Shown here piece by piece: positions 27,026-36,335 of a stretch of 64,000 nt of DNA. The notes beneath the pieces were generated by a model, which ran no database searches, was not told where the DNA came from, and worked only from the letters and a program-made list of their open reading frames with translations. Location of the stretch: NCBI RefSeq assembly GCF_017741935.1, contig NZ_JAGHMH010000024.1, positions 124,001 to 188,000 on the forward strand, written 5' to 3'. A program made the translations under genes and the position numbers. The number at the start of each line of letters is the position of its first letter. Position 1 is the first letter of the stretch. This DNA comes from Rhizobium sp. 16-449-1b. GTDB taxonomy: Bacteria; Pseudomonadota; Alphaproteobacteria; Rhizobiales; Rhizobiaceae.

Positions 27026-28198
27026 ATGAACGGGCGCGCCCCACACATCCTCTTCCGCGACGACACATCCGGCCAGGTCATGCTCTTCGCCGACCCGACC
27101 GAGATCATCGTCGCCCACACCCGCGCCGAGGTCTTTACCGGCCTCGCCCGCATGGAGGAGGCCAGAAAGGCGGGCAAGTGGCTTGCCGGCTACATCGCCT
27201 ACGAAGCAGGCCACCTCTTCGAGGACAAGCTCGCCGGTTTCGCCATCGAGAACCGCACGACACCGCTGCTGTGCTTCGGCGTCTTCGACCACTCGCAGCC
27301 GGACGGCCACCCGCTCGCCCAACCAACACAACGCCTCGAAAACGAAGAGTTCCTGACGGCGCCGAAAGCCGCGTGGGACTTCGCCACCTACAAGAACCGC
27401 TTCGACCGCCTCCACCACCACCTGATGCAGGGCGATTGCTACCAGGCAAACCTCACCATGCCGATTACGGCCCGCTGGTCAGGCGACCCGCGCGCGGCCT
27501 TCTGGTCGCTAATCGAACGACAGCCGGTGAAATATGGCGCGCTGGTCGATCTCGGCGGCCCGGTCATCCTGTCGCGCTCACCCGAGCTCTTCTTCCGCAC
27601 CGACGAGGAAGGCTGGATCGAGACGCATCCGATGAAGGGCACCGCAAGGCGCGGCGCTACCCCCGCCGAGGACGAGGCGATCAAGCAAGCCATGCTCGCC
27701 GACATCAAGACGCAGGCCGAAAACCGGATGATCGTCGACCTTCTGCGCAACGATATCTCGCGCATCACGGAAGTCGGCACGCTCGACGTCCCCAAACTCT
27801 TCGACATCGAGACCTATCCGACGGTGCACCAGATGGTGAGCCACGTGCAGGCAAAGCTCCTGCCCAACCTCGAAATCCGCGACATCCTCGCCGCTCTCTT
27901 CCCCTGCGGCTCGATCACGGGCGCGCCGAAGATCAGCGCCATGACGATCCTGCACGAGCTGGAAGATGGCCCGCGCGACGTCTATTGCGGCGCCATCGGC
28001 ATGATCGCGCCATCGGGCGCCATGCGCTTTTCCGTCGCCATCCGCACACTCACCCTCTTCGATGACGGCCGCGCCGTCTTCAATGTCGGTGGCGGCATCG
28101 TCATCGATTCCACCGCGGAAGCCGAATACGAGGAGTGCCTCTTGAAGGCCCGCTTCGCCATCGGCGACCAGCCGATCGCAGGAACGGGGAGCGTCTGA
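27026..28198 (+). CDS. pabB: aminodeoxychorismate synthase, component I
   Basis: Makes 4-amino-4-deoxychorismate from chorismate and ammonia for folate synthesis. The 390 residues carry a chorismate-binding domain: QGDCYQANLTMP, HPMKGTARRG, ENRMIVDLLRNDISRI, PCGSITGAPKISAM and FNVGGGIVIDS. Their order matches the anthranilate synthase / PabB family, and the short N-terminal part without a glutamine amidotransferase domain fits PabB component I. The gene is two bases upstream of the pabC-like gene. No pabA is adjacent, so ammonia may come from a TrpG-type subunit elsewhere. Confidence 0.92.
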   Translation: MNGRAPHILFRDDTSGQVMLFADPTEIIVAHTRAEVFTGLARMEEARKAGKWLAGYIAYEAGHLFEDKLAGFAIENRTTPLLCFGVFDHSQPDGHPLAQPTQRLENEEFLTAPKAAWDFATYKNRFDRLHHHLMQGDCYQANLTMPITARWSGDPRAAFWSLIERQPVKYGALVDLGGPVILSRSPELFFRTDEEGWIETHPMKGTARRGATPAEDEAIKQAMLADIKTQAENRMIVDLLRNDISRITEVGTLDVPKLFDIETYPTVHQMVSHVQAKLLPNLEIRDILAALFPCGSITGAPKISAMTILHELEDGPRDVYCGAIGMIAPSGAMRFSVAIRTLTLFDDGRAVFNVGGGIVIDSTAEAEYEECLLKARFAIGDQPIAGTGSV

Positions 28199-28200
28199 CC

Positions 28201-28827
28201 GTGGCCGATTTCTCGCTGATCGAAACCCTGTGCTACGAGCCGGACACAGGCTTTATCCGCCTGCGCCTGCATCTCGCCCGCCTCACCCGCTCCGCCCGCC
28301 GCATCGGCTTTCCTCAGCCGGTCGGCGCGCTCGAACGATTGCAGCAAGCCGTCGCCGGCGCCACCACGCCCCAGCGCGTCCGGCTCACCTTCGACGAGAA
28401 CGCGACTATCGACGTCACCTCCGCCCCCTTCACGCCGCTCGCGCCGGATATCATCTGGACAATCCGCATCGCCGATCAGCGGCTCGACTCCGCCGACAAG
28501 CTGCTGCGCATCAAGACCACGCGCCGTGCGGTCTACGAGAAAGCCAGAGCCGAATACGCCCCTCATGAAGCCGACGAAGTGCTGATGCTGAACGAGCGCG
28601 ACGAGGCCTGCGAGGGCACGATCACCTCGATCTTCCTCGACGACGGCTCGGGCCTGCTGCGCACGCCGCCGATCTCCTGCGGCCTGCTCGCGGGCGTGCT
28701 GCGCACAGAGCTCATCTGCCAGCGCAAGGCCCGCGTCGGCCGCATCACGCGGGGTGAACTGAATTCGGGAAAGCTCTACGTCGGCAATTCGCTGCGCGGG
28801 TTGATCCCGGCAAGGCTCATTGACTAG
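28201..28827 (+). CDS. pabC: aminotransferase class IV, probable aminodeoxychorismate lyase
   Basis: A 208-residue fold-type IV PLP enzyme, likely to split aminodeoxychorismate into 4-aminobenzoate and pyruvate. The start is a GTG at 28201, two bases after the pabB stop. The PLP Lys is in LRIKTTRR (about residue 102), and MLNERDEACEGTITSIFL followed by PPISCGLLAGVLR are typical of the family. The protein is shorter than E. coli PabC (269) and lacks part of the N-terminal strand set, so a specialised class IV member is possible. The gene overlaps the convergent GGDEF gene by four bases. Confidence 0.82.
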   Translation: MADFSLIETLCYEPDTGFIRLRLHLARLTRSARRIGFPQPVGALERLQQAVAGATTPQRVRLTFDENATIDVTSAPFTPLAPDIIWTIRIADQRLDSADKLLRIKTTRRAVYEKARAEYAPHEADEVLMLNERDEACEGTITSIFLDDGSGLLRTPPISCGLLAGVLRTELICQRKARVGRITRGELNSGKLYVGNSLRGLIPARLID

Positions 28828-29729
28828 GCAACGATCCGCAACCGGTCCCGCCCGCCCTGCTTGGCATGATAGAGCGCCTCGTCGGCGCGCGCATAAAGCT
28901 CGCGCGCCGTATCGCCCGGGTGCAGTTCCGCAAGCCCGGCCGAGCAGGTGTAGGAGAAACTCGGTACATTTAGGATCGGCCGGGCGCCGCGCACCGTGGT
29001 CAATATCCGCTCGATGATCAGCTCGCCCTGCGCCAGGGTCGTGTCCGGCAGGATCAGCATGAACTCCTCGCCGCCGATCCGCCCGAAACTGTCGCGCCGG
29101 CGCACGAGGGGATGCACCCGGCGGGCGAAATCGACCAGGACGTCGTCACCCGTCTGATGCCCGTAGAGATCGTTGATGCGCTTGAAGAAATCGAGGTCGA
29201 TGATGCAGATGCAGCCACCCACGGGTCGCGGCGCGGCATGCCCGTTGGCAAGACTGTCGAGCGCCGCCATCATGAAGCGGCGGTTGGAGACGCTGGTGAG
29301 CTCGTCCGTCTGCGATGCCTTCAGCGCGAAGTCGCGATCCTGCCTGACATCCCGCTCGCTGGCCTTCAGATGTGTGATGTCGCTGGCGATGCAGAGCATC
29401 CAGCCGTCCTTCTGAACGGTCTCCGTCATCCAAAGCCAGCGCCCGTCGACCACATCCGTCTCGAAGGCGCGAAACGGCAGCTTGCCGCGCCGCGATTGCG
29501 CCGAGACCAGCCAGGTCTCGAAGTCGGAGGTCCGGATGATCGTGCCCTTGCCGCTGCGCGTATTGCGCCGCATCAGCTCCGCCCATAGCGGGCATTCCTC
29601 GGGCTCCAAGGCAAAGGTCGTGCGAAAGGCCGGGTTTGCATAGCGCAACCGATCGTCCTGATCATAAAGCGCGATCAGGACGGAACTGTCTTCCTGCAAT
29701 TCCGCAAGCCGCTCCGATATCTGGTTCAT
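28824..29729 (-). CDS. PAS-GGDEF diguanylate cyclase
   Basis: A 301-residue signalling protein that probably makes cyclic di-GMP. The N-terminal PAS-like sensor (about 15-120, VLIALYDQDDRLRYANPAFRTTF and AFETDVVDGRWLWMTETVQKDGWML) is followed by a GGDEF domain (about 140-300). The active-site motif reads GGEEF, preceded five residues earlier by RRRD, the product-inhibition (I-site) RxxD. The start at 29729 (MNQISERL) is chosen over the longer frame. No transmembrane helix, so it is cytosolic. The gene is divergent from the DUF3445 gene. Confidence 0.9.
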   Translation of the reverse strand: MNQISERLAELQEDSSVLIALYDQDDRLRYANPAFRTTFALEPEECPLWAELMRRNTRSGKGTIIRTSDFETWLVSAQSRRGKLPFRAFETDVVDGRWLWMTETVQKDGWMLCIASDITHLKASERDVRQDRDFALKASQTDELTSVSNRRFMMAALDSLANGHAAPRPVGGCICIIDLDFFKRINDLYGHQTGDDVLVDFARRVHPLVRRRDSFGRIGGEEFMLILPDTTLAQGELIIERILTTVRGARPILNVPSFSYTCSAGLAELHPGDTARELYARADEALYHAKQGGRDRLRIVA

Positions 29730-29920
29730 CCGATGGTTCCGGGGCGTAACGATAACGATGATTCGCAGTTTGACGCAGAAATCTGAAAAGAAGATGGATG
29801 GTTTCGGCGCAATTGCACTGTTCCAGTGTTTCGGAATGCGACGCCTTGATTCACGAAGGCGATAGCCCGGCCTCTCGTCACCTATTGCCAGCAGGCTAGC
29901 AAATCGGCACTTTGCTGACA

Positions 29921-30793
29921 ATGACGCCACCGACCTACACGCCCTATGACGGCTCGGCCAAGCCTTTCACCATCGGCCTGATGCCGCTCGATCCCGACCG
30001 CTGGATCGAGCCCGATGGCGACTGGGCCCGCTATGTCGGCGAAAAGCTTGCTCTGGTCGAAAGCAGTCGCGACGACGTCTTCGTGGCTGAAGCCGACACA
30101 TCGGACGCACAGCAGGAAGCGCTCGACCTGCTGCGGCAACATCTGCGCGAACGCCACCCCAACCTCTGTCCTGACGTGCCAGCCACCAACGCCGATCTCC
30201 CGCCGCTGCTCCGCGCCGGCCTGATGATCCAGGACGATCTCGTTATCATGCGCAGCAAGGAAGACGGCTGGCATCTCGTGGCCGGCTTCGTCGCGTTTCC
30301 TTCCTCATGGTCACTGCGCGAAAAATTCGGCCGGCCGATGCATGCGATCCATGCGGATGTGCCGGGCTTTGGCGAGGGCACGCGCAACGCCACCCTCATC
30401 CACCGCATCTTCGACAATCTGCAGGTTTCCCAACCGGTCGAGCGGCTGAACTGGTCGGTCAACAACTCGAGCGCCCTCTTCCTGCCACTCTCCAAGCATC
30501 GCCGCCCGCCGCAGGCCGAGCCGTTTACGCTCGCCGATCGCTTCGCCCGCGTCGAGCGCCAGACGCTGCGCAAGCTCCCTCGGTCGGGCGATATCCTCTT
30601 CACGATCCGCGTCTACGTCGATCCGATCTCCGCTATTGCCCATCACCCACAGGCGCAAAGCTTGGCGGCCAGCTTCGCCGCGCAGCTCGAAAGCCTCGAC
30701 GAGCACCAGGCGGCGTATAAGGGACTGAGCCTGCAGAAGCGCGAGTTGGCGGCGAAATTGCACGCGTTTGCAAGCAATGACCGCTTCACCTGA
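29921..30793 (+). CDS. DUF3445 family protein (HODM alpha-subunit-like)
   Basis: A 290-residue protein of the DUF3445 family, which includes the haem-dependent oxidative N-demethylase alpha subunit. Visible features: GLMPLDPDRWIEPD at the N terminus, VIMRSKEDGWHLVAGFVAFPSSWSLREKFGRPMHAIHADVPGFG in the middle and LNWSVNNSSALFLPL. A His suited to bind haem may lie in HLVAG or MHAIH. ATG at 29921 is preferred over the TTG at 29912. No second subunit gene is adjacent. The name marks family similarity only; the substrate is unknown. Confidence 0.75.
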   Translation: MTPPTYTPYDGSAKPFTIGLMPLDPDRWIEPDGDWARYVGEKLALVESSRDDVFVAEADTSDAQQEALDLLRQHLRERHPNLCPDVPATNADLPPLLRAGLMIQDDLVIMRSKEDGWHLVAGFVAFPSSWSLREKFGRPMHAIHADVPGFGEGTRNATLIHRIFDNLQVSQPVERLNWSVNNSSALFLPLSKHRRPPQAEPFTLADRFARVERQTLRKLPRSGDILFTIRVYVDPISAIAHHPQAQSLAASFAAQLESLDEHQAAYKGLSLQKRELAAKLHAFASNDRFT

Positions 30794-30930
30794 TATTTAC
30801 ATTCCCGGCCGGAACGCTCTTTATTGTGACGTGATTTTGTGATTAGAGCCGGTCACCTAGCGGTATTTGAACGATTTCAAATGAATTCTTAGAGGCCTCT
30901 CGCCTTCGTCGCCTTCCACAGGAGAAAAGA

Positions 30931-32382
30931 ATGACGGAACAGAACCACCCGGTATATGCCGAAATTACCGGCCCGATCGTCATGATCGGCTTTGGCTCCA
31001 TCGGCCGCGGCACGCTGCCCCTGATCGAGCGCCACTTCAAGTTCGACAAGAGCCGGATGGTCGTCATCGACCCGCGTGAAGAGCCCTCCGACATGGAGAT
31101 CCTCAAGCAGCACGGCGTCCGTCACATCAAGGAATATGTGACGAAGGACAACTACAAGGAGCTCCTGAAGCCGCTTCTGACCGAAGGCGAAGGCCAGGGC
31201 TTCTGCGTCAACCTCTCTGTTGATACCGGCTCGCTCGACCTGATGAAGCTCTGCCGCAAGCTCGACGTTCTCTACATCGACACCGTCGTCGAGCCGTGGC
31301 TCGGCTTCTACTTTGACAAGTCCATGAAGAACGCCGACCGCACCAACTATGCGCTGCGCGAAACCGTTCGCAAGGAAAAGGCCAAGAACCCCGGCGGCGC
31401 CACCGCCGTTTCCACCTGCGGCGCAAACCCGGGCATGGTTTCCTGGTTCGTCAAGCAGGCGCTGGTCAACCTTGCCAACGACACCGGCCTGAAGTTCGAC
31501 GAGCCGGATCAGCATGACCGCGAAGGCTGGGCCAAGCTGATGAAGAAGCTCGGCGTCAAGGGCGTCCACATCGCAGAGCGCGACACGCAGCTCACCAAGA
31601 ACCCGAAGCCGCTCAACGTCTTCTGGAACACCTGGTCCGTCGAAGGCTTCATTTCCGAAGGTCTGCAGCCGGCTGAACTCGGCTGGGGCACCCACGAAAA
31701 CTGGATGCCGAAGAACGCCAAGAAGCACAAGAAGGGCTGCCAGGCCGCCATCTACCTCGAGCAGCCGGGCGCCAACACCCGCGTTCGCACCTGGTGCCCG
31801 ACGCCTGGCCCGCAGTATGGCTTCCTCGTCACCCACAACGAGTCCATCTCGATCGCCGATTACTTCACGGTGCGCGACAAGGACGGCGAAGTGACCTTCC
31901 GCCCGACCTGCCACTACGCCTACCATCCGGCAAACGACGCCGTTCTGTCGCTGCATGAGATGTTCGGCAACGGCGGCACCGCGCAGCCGGTTCACCACGT
32001 TCTCGACGAGCATGAACTCGTTGATGGCGTCGACGAACTCGGCGTGCTGCTCTACGGCCACGAGAAGAACGCCTACTGGTTCGGCTCGCGCCTGTCGCTC
32101 GAAGAGACCCGCCGCATCGCGCCTTACCAGAACGCCACCGGCCTGCAGGTCACCTCGGCGGTTCTGGCCGGCATGGTCTACGCGCTTGAAAACCCGAAGG
32201 CCGGCATCGTCGAAGCCGACGAGATCGACTACAAGCGCTGCCTCGAAGTACAGCTGCCCTACCTCGGCCCGGTCGAAGGTCACTACACCGACTGGACCCC
32301 GCTCGATGGCCGCCCAGGCCTCTTCCCCGAGGACATCGACACCAAGGATCCTTGGCAGTTCAAGAACATCCTCGTTCGCTGA
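30931..32382 (+). CDS. hss: homospermidine synthase
   Basis: Makes sym-homospermidine from putrescine (or spermidine) using NAD. The 483 residues start with the Rossmann loop MIGFGSIGRGTLPLIE (about 18-33) and contain YIDTVVEPWLGFYFD, TAVSTCGANPGMVSWFVKQAL and LMKKLGVKGVHIAERDTQ, all characteristic. Homospermidine is the main polyamine in many rhizobia. A clear AGGAGAAAAG precedes the ATG, and a perfect terminator follows. It stands alone, with no decarboxylase gene nearby. Confidence 0.96.
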   Translation: MTEQNHPVYAEITGPIVMIGFGSIGRGTLPLIERHFKFDKSRMVVIDPREEPSDMEILKQHGVRHIKEYVTKDNYKELLKPLLTEGEGQGFCVNLSVDTGSLDLMKLCRKLDVLYIDTVVEPWLGFYFDKSMKNADRTNYALRETVRKEKAKNPGGATAVSTCGANPGMVSWFVKQALVNLANDTGLKFDEPDQHDREGWAKLMKKLGVKGVHIAERDTQLTKNPKPLNVFWNTWSVEGFISEGLQPAELGWGTHENWMPKNAKKHKKGCQAAIYLEQPGANTRVRTWCPTPGPQYGFLVTHNESISIADYFTVRDKDGEVTFRPTCHYAYHPANDAVLSLHEMFGNGGTAQPVHHVLDEHELVDGVDELGVLLYGHEKNAYWFGSRLSLEETRRIAPYQNATGLQVTSAVLAGMVYALENPKAGIVEADEIDYKRCLEVQLPYLGPVEGHYTDWTPLDGRPGLFPEDIDTKDPWQFKNILVR

Positions 32383-32406
32383 TAGAAACGAGACCGAGAT
32401 CACCAG

Positions 32407-32433
32407 ATGCCCGCCGCAAGGCGGGCATTTTTG
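32407..32433 (+). terminator. intrinsic terminator of hss
   Basis: ATGCCCGCC and GGCGGGCAT form a perfect 9-bp stem with a GCAA tetraloop, followed by TTTTT. It lies 25 bases after the hss stop. Confidence 0.9.
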
Positions 32434-32553
32434 TAACGCCTGCTGTATAAATGCCCTGACGCGCGCAAGAAGCCTTGCCTTCCCGGAACGCTCGCGCCAT
32501 GTGTTCGTTAACCAAGCGTTATGTTTTTCGGTCTGAACTTCCGGGAGAATCTT

Positions 32554-32922
32554 ATGAGACTCAAAACCCTCCTCGTGATCGCGAGTGCTTCGGCGGCCCT
32601 CTCGGCCTGCGTTCCGCAGTCACCGCGTCCGATGCCCGTTGCCGCCGCCCCGGCGCAGACAGGCGTGGAAGGCTCCTGGTCGGATCCGAACGGCATCATC
32701 TCCACCTTCCAGGCCGGCACGTTCACGACGCGCACGACCGACACCAACCAGATGCTCGCCTCCGGCACCTACATCAACACGTCGCCGACGCTGGTCGAGA
32801 TCAACATGACCTCGCTGGTGCGCAAGACGCAGTCGAAGGTCAACTGCGCGCTGGTCACCCAGAGCCAGCTCAACTGCACCTCCGACAGCGGCTCGCAGTT
32901 CAGCCTCAACCGCCACATGTAA
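32554..32922 (+). CDS. Omp10-like outer membrane lipoprotein
   Basis: A 122-residue lipoprotein. The signal ends with the lipobox LSAC, so Cys would be lipidated after cleavage. The mature part GVEGSWSDPNGIISTFQAG followed by TTRTTDTNQM, LVEINMTSLVR and SKVNCALVTQSQLNCTS closely recalls Brucella Omp10 as I remember it; two cysteines probably form a disulfide. ATG at 32554 after GGGAGAAT is chosen over an upstream ATG. Omp10 is an outer-membrane lipoprotein of unclear role. Followed by a strong terminator. Confidence 0.85.
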   Translation: MRLKTLLVIASASAALSACVPQSPRPMPVAAAPAQTGVEGSWSDPNGIISTFQAGTFTTRTTDTNQMLASGTYINTSPTLVEINMTSLVRKTQSKVNCALVTQSQLNCTSDSGSQFSLNRHM

Positions 32923-32943
32923 ATCGCCTATATGGTCGATCGG

Positions 32944-32972
32944 AAAAGCTCCCCTCGCGGGAGCTTTTTTTG
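32944..32972 (+). terminator. intrinsic terminator of the Omp10-like gene
   Basis: AAAAGCTCCC and GGGAGCTTTT form a perfect 10-bp stem around CTCGC, with a continuing T-run (TTTTTTTG). Confidence 0.92.
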
Positions 32973-33135
32973 TTTACCGCTCTTGGAATGCCCCCGCGCT
33001 GTCACAGGTTTTTCTCTTGCGGCCACTAAGGGTTGATGGAAACATCGACCGTGTAGGGACGGCGGGGCTTGGGGGACTGGTATCCGGGAGATCGGATCGG
33101 GTTCGAGCGTCGCCGATAAAAACCAGGAGAACAGG

Positions 33136-35085
33136 ATGACGAAATCGTTTCAATTCGGTCTGCTGACCGCGTCCGTATTGGCGCTGTCGAGCAGCGCCGC
33201 CTTTGCCGATTACCAGCTCAATATTTTGCACATCAACGATTTCCACTCCCGCATTGAATCGATCAACAAGTTCGATTCCACCTGCTCGGCCGAAGAGGAG
33301 AGCAAGAAGGAATGCTTCGGCGGCGCCGCCCGCCTGAAGACCGCGATCGACCAGCGCCGCGCCGCATTGGCCGGCCAGAACGTGCTGACGCTGAACGCCG
33401 GCGACAATTTCCAGGGCTCGCTGTTCTATTCCACATACAAGGGCACCGCCGAACTGGAGATGGTCAACGCCATCAAGTTCGACGCCATGACGCTCGGCAA
33501 CCATGAATTCGACGACGGCGAAAAGGCGCTGGCGCCGTTCATGGACAAGGTCGCCTTCCCCGTCACCGCCGCCAATGTCGAAATCTCCGACGCGTCGACG
33601 ATCAAGAAGAAGCCGGAACCCTCGGTCGTGCTCGAGATCGGCGGCCAGAAGATTGGCATCATCGGCGTCGTTACCACCGAAACCCCGGAGCTCGCCTCCC
33701 CCGGCCCGAACGTCAAGTTCACCGACGATGTCGCGGCGATTACCAAGGAAGCCGCCAAGCTCAAGGCCGAAGGCGTCAACAAGATCATCGCGCTGACCCA
33801 TGTCGGCTATACCAGAGACCTCTCCGATATCGCCAAGATCCCGGATGTCGATGTCGTCGTCGGCGGCCACTCGCACACGCTTCTGTCGAACACCGATCCA
33901 AAGGCCGAAGGCCCCTATCCGACCATGGTCGACAATCCCGGTGGCTATAAGGTCCCCGTCGTCACCGCCGCCTCCTACAGCAAGTATCTCGGCGATGTCG
34001 TGATCACCTTCGACGACAACGGCGTCGTCAAGGAAGCCAAGGGCGATCCGATCCTGATCGACAGCTCGTTCACGCCCGATCCCGAAATCGCCGCCCGCAT
34101 CACCGAGCTCGCCAAGCCGATCGAGGACCTGCGCAAGAAGGTCATCGGCTCCTCCGAGGGTCCGATCGAGGGCGACCGCAAGGTCTGCCGCGTCGAGGAG
34201 TGCTCGATGGGCAACCTCGTCGCCGACGCCATGCTCGATCGCGGCAAGAGCCAGGGCATGCAGATCGCCATCCAGAACGGCGGTGGCCTGCGCTCGTCGA
34301 TCGACGGCGGCGATGTCACCCAGGGCGAAGTCGTCACCGTGCTCCCCTTCCAGAACACGCTCGCCACCTTCCAGCTGACAGGCGCCGATATCCGCGCGGC
34401 CCTGGAAAACGGCCTCGGCAAGATCGAGGAAGGCGCCGGCCGCTTCCCGCAGGTGGCGGGCATGAAGTACAGCTTCGACAAGTCGAAGCCGCCAGGCAGC
34501 CGCGTCGTCTCGGTCGAGGTCAAGGACGGCGACGCATTCGTGGCGCTTGATGATGCCAAGACCTACGGCGTCGTGACCAACAACTACATGCGCGCTGGCG
34601 GTGACGGCTACTCGATCTTCGCGACAGCGGGCAAGAACGCCTATGACTTCGGCCCCGATCTCGCCGACGTCACCGCCGATTTCCTCGCCGCCCACTCGCC
34701 CTACAAGCCCTACACCGATGGCCGCGTAACCGAGGTCGCCTCTTCGGCCGCAGCGCCTGCACCGACGGCATCCGAGACGACCGTACCGGCCGCCCCCTCG
34801 GCACCGGCAGCAACAGCACCGGCAGCAACGCCGGCACCGGCCACGCCTGAAGCAACGCCCGCTCCCGCCGCCCCGGCGGCACCGGCACCGGGGACGGAAG
34901 CCCCTGCGGCTCTCGCCCCGAACACGCCGACCACCCACGTCATCGCATCGGGTGACACGCTGTGGGATCTCGCCAAGCAGTTCTATGGCGACGGCATGCT
35001 CTGGAAGAAGATCTCCGAGGCCAACGGCAAGCCGACCCCGCGCCACCTGACGGTTGGCAAGGAGCTGCAGATCCCGTCTAAGTAA
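33136..35085 (+). CDS. periplasmic 5'-nucleotidase/metallophosphatase with C-terminal LysM
   Basis: A 649-residue exported enzyme. After the signal peptide (cut near AFA-D) comes a calcineurin-like catalytic domain with HINDFHSR (Asp35, His37), NAGDNFQGS (about 87-95), GNHEFD (121-126) and GGHSHT (about 244-249), the dimetal site of the UshA/5'-nucleotidase group. The nucleotide-binding C-terminal domain follows (about 340-530: NGGGLRSSI, TYGVVTNNYMRAGGDGY). Then an Ala/Pro linker (about 536-597) leads to a LysM domain (about 601-648, SGDTLWDLAKQFYGDGMLWKKI) that should bind peptidoglycan. The LysM tail is unusual for the family. Good AGGAGAACAGG before the ATG. Confidence 0.92.
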   Translation: MTKSFQFGLLTASVLALSSSAAFADYQLNILHINDFHSRIESINKFDSTCSAEEESKKECFGGAARLKTAIDQRRAALAGQNVLTLNAGDNFQGSLFYSTYKGTAELEMVNAIKFDAMTLGNHEFDDGEKALAPFMDKVAFPVTAANVEISDASTIKKKPEPSVVLEIGGQKIGIIGVVTTETPELASPGPNVKFTDDVAAITKEAAKLKAEGVNKIIALTHVGYTRDLSDIAKIPDVDVVVGGHSHTLLSNTDPKAEGPYPTMVDNPGGYKVPVVTAASYSKYLGDVVITFDDNGVVKEAKGDPILIDSSFTPDPEIAARITELAKPIEDLRKKVIGSSEGPIEGDRKVCRVEECSMGNLVADAMLDRGKSQGMQIAIQNGGGLRSSIDGGDVTQGEVVTVLPFQNTLATFQLTGADIRAALENGLGKIEEGAGRFPQVAGMKYSFDKSKPPGSRVVSVEVKDGDAFVALDDAKTYGVVTNNYMRAGGDGYSIFATAGKNAYDFGPDLADVTADFLAAHSPYKPYTDGRVTEVASSAAAPAPTASETTVPAAPSAPAATAPAATPAPATPEATPAPAAPAAPAPGTEAPAALAPNTPTTHVIASGDTLWDLAKQFYGDGMLWKKISEANGKPTPRHLTVGKELQIPSK

Positions 35086-35134
35086 GCCTTGCGGTTGGAC
35101 GGAATAAAGTATGACGATTTGTCCCAATGATGTG

Positions 35135-35166
35135 AGCCGGTCCGGGGTTTCCCGGGCCGGCTTTTG
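35135..35166 (+). terminator. intrinsic terminator of the 5'-nucleotidase gene
   Basis: GCCGGTCCGGG and CCCGGGCCGGC pair over 11 bp with one G-T wobble and loop GTTT, followed by TTTT. It separates this gene from hemH. Confidence 0.85.
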
Positions 35167-35233
35167 TTCCTATAGGGTGAACCATTCGATCTCGTCCGCG
35201 TATGAGCGGCTGAGCAGCAGAACTGAGGTTTGA

Positions 35234-36271
35234 ATGACGACCGTTGATACCACGCACCATCCGGCGAACCACCCGAAGGTGAACTATGGCAAGGTGGGCG
35301 TCCTGCTCGTCAATCTCGGCACCCCTGATGGTACCGACTACACCTCGATGCGCCGTTATCTCAAGGAGTTCCTCACCGACAAGCGCGTCATCGAATGGTC
35401 GCCCTGGAAGTGGTACCCAATCCTCTTCGGCATCGTCCTCAACACCCGCCCGGGAAAAGTCGGCAAGGCTTACGAGCTGATCTGGAACAAGGACAAGAAC
35501 GAGAGCTATCTGCGCACCTACACCCGCAGCCAGTCGGACCTGATGGCCGAGCGGCTGAAGGATTTGGAGAACGTCAAGGTCGACTGGGCCATGCGCTACG
35601 GCACCCCCTCGATCGCCTCGCGCATCCAGGCGCTGAAGGACGACGGCTGCGACCGCATCGTGCTCTTCCCGCTCTACCCGCAATATGCCGCCGCGACCAC
35701 CGCGACCGTCAACGACAAGGCCTTCCAGCACCTGTTGAAGATGCGCTGGCAGCCGGCGCTGCGCACCGTGCCCGATTATCACGACGACGACACCTATATC
35801 GAGGCGCTCGCCAACTCGATCACCAAGCATCTGTCGACTCTGGACTGGCAACCGGAAAAGATCATCGCCTCCTTCCACGGCATCCCCATGTCCTACTTCA
35901 AGAAGGGCGACCCCTATTACTGCCAGTGCCAAAAGACCGGCCGCCTGCTGCGCGAAAAGCTCGGTCTCTCCAAGGACCAGTTCATGGTCACCTTCCAGTC
36001 CCGCTTCGGCCCGGAAGAATGGCTGCAGCCCTATACCGACAAGACGGTGGAGCAGCTCGCCAAGGACGGCGTCAAGAAGATCGCCGTGTTGAACCCAGGC
36101 TTCGTCTCCGACTGTCTGGAGACGCTGGAAGAGATCGCGGAGCAGGCCGCGCATTCCTTCCACGAGAATGGCGGCGAGAAGTTCGCGCATATTCCCTGCC
36201 TGAACGACAGCGATGATGGGATGGCGGTGCTGGAGAAGGTGGTGCGGCGGGAATTGTTGGGGTGGGTTTGA
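35234..36271 (+). CDS. hemH: ferrochelatase
   Basis: Inserts iron into protoporphyrin IX, last step of haem synthesis. The 345 residues begin with VGVLLVNLGTPDGT and contain the active-site His in ASFHGIPMSYFKKGDPYYCQC and the acidic QSRFGPEEWLQPYTD, followed by LNPGFVSDCLETLEEI. The cysteines in CQCQKTG and the C-terminal part do not form the animal-type 2Fe-2S motif clearly. Length is typical. It may serve the downstream bo-type oxidase in the cell, but there is no operon link. It lies 148 bases after the preceding gene. Confidence 0.96.
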   Translation: MTTVDTTHHPANHPKVNYGKVGVLLVNLGTPDGTDYTSMRRYLKEFLTDKRVIEWSPWKWYPILFGIVLNTRPGKVGKAYELIWNKDKNESYLRTYTRSQSDLMAERLKDLENVKVDWAMRYGTPSIASRIQALKDDGCDRIVLFPLYPQYAAATTATVNDKAFQHLLKMRWQPALRTVPDYHDDDTYIEALANSITKHLSTLDWQPEKIIASFHGIPMSYFKKGDPYYCQCQKTGRLLREKLGLSKDQFMVTFQSRFGPEEWLQPYTDKTVEQLAKDGVKKIAVLNPGFVSDCLETLEEIAEQAAHSFHENGGEKFAHIPCLNDSDDGMAVLEKVVRRELLGWV

Positions 36272-36335
36272 GGGTAGCGGCTAGGGGGCTGTAGGTTTTC
36301 TGCCGTGAGGCGTCGTTAGCCGCTGCGACCAGCGT

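Noticed and set aside
30889..32403. A 504-codon open frame on the minus strand
   Set aside because: Antisense to homospermidine synthase; no ribosome site or domain.
32974..35127. A 717-codon open frame on the minus strand
   Set aside because: Antisense to the 5'-nucleotidase gene with the same compositional bias and no domain.
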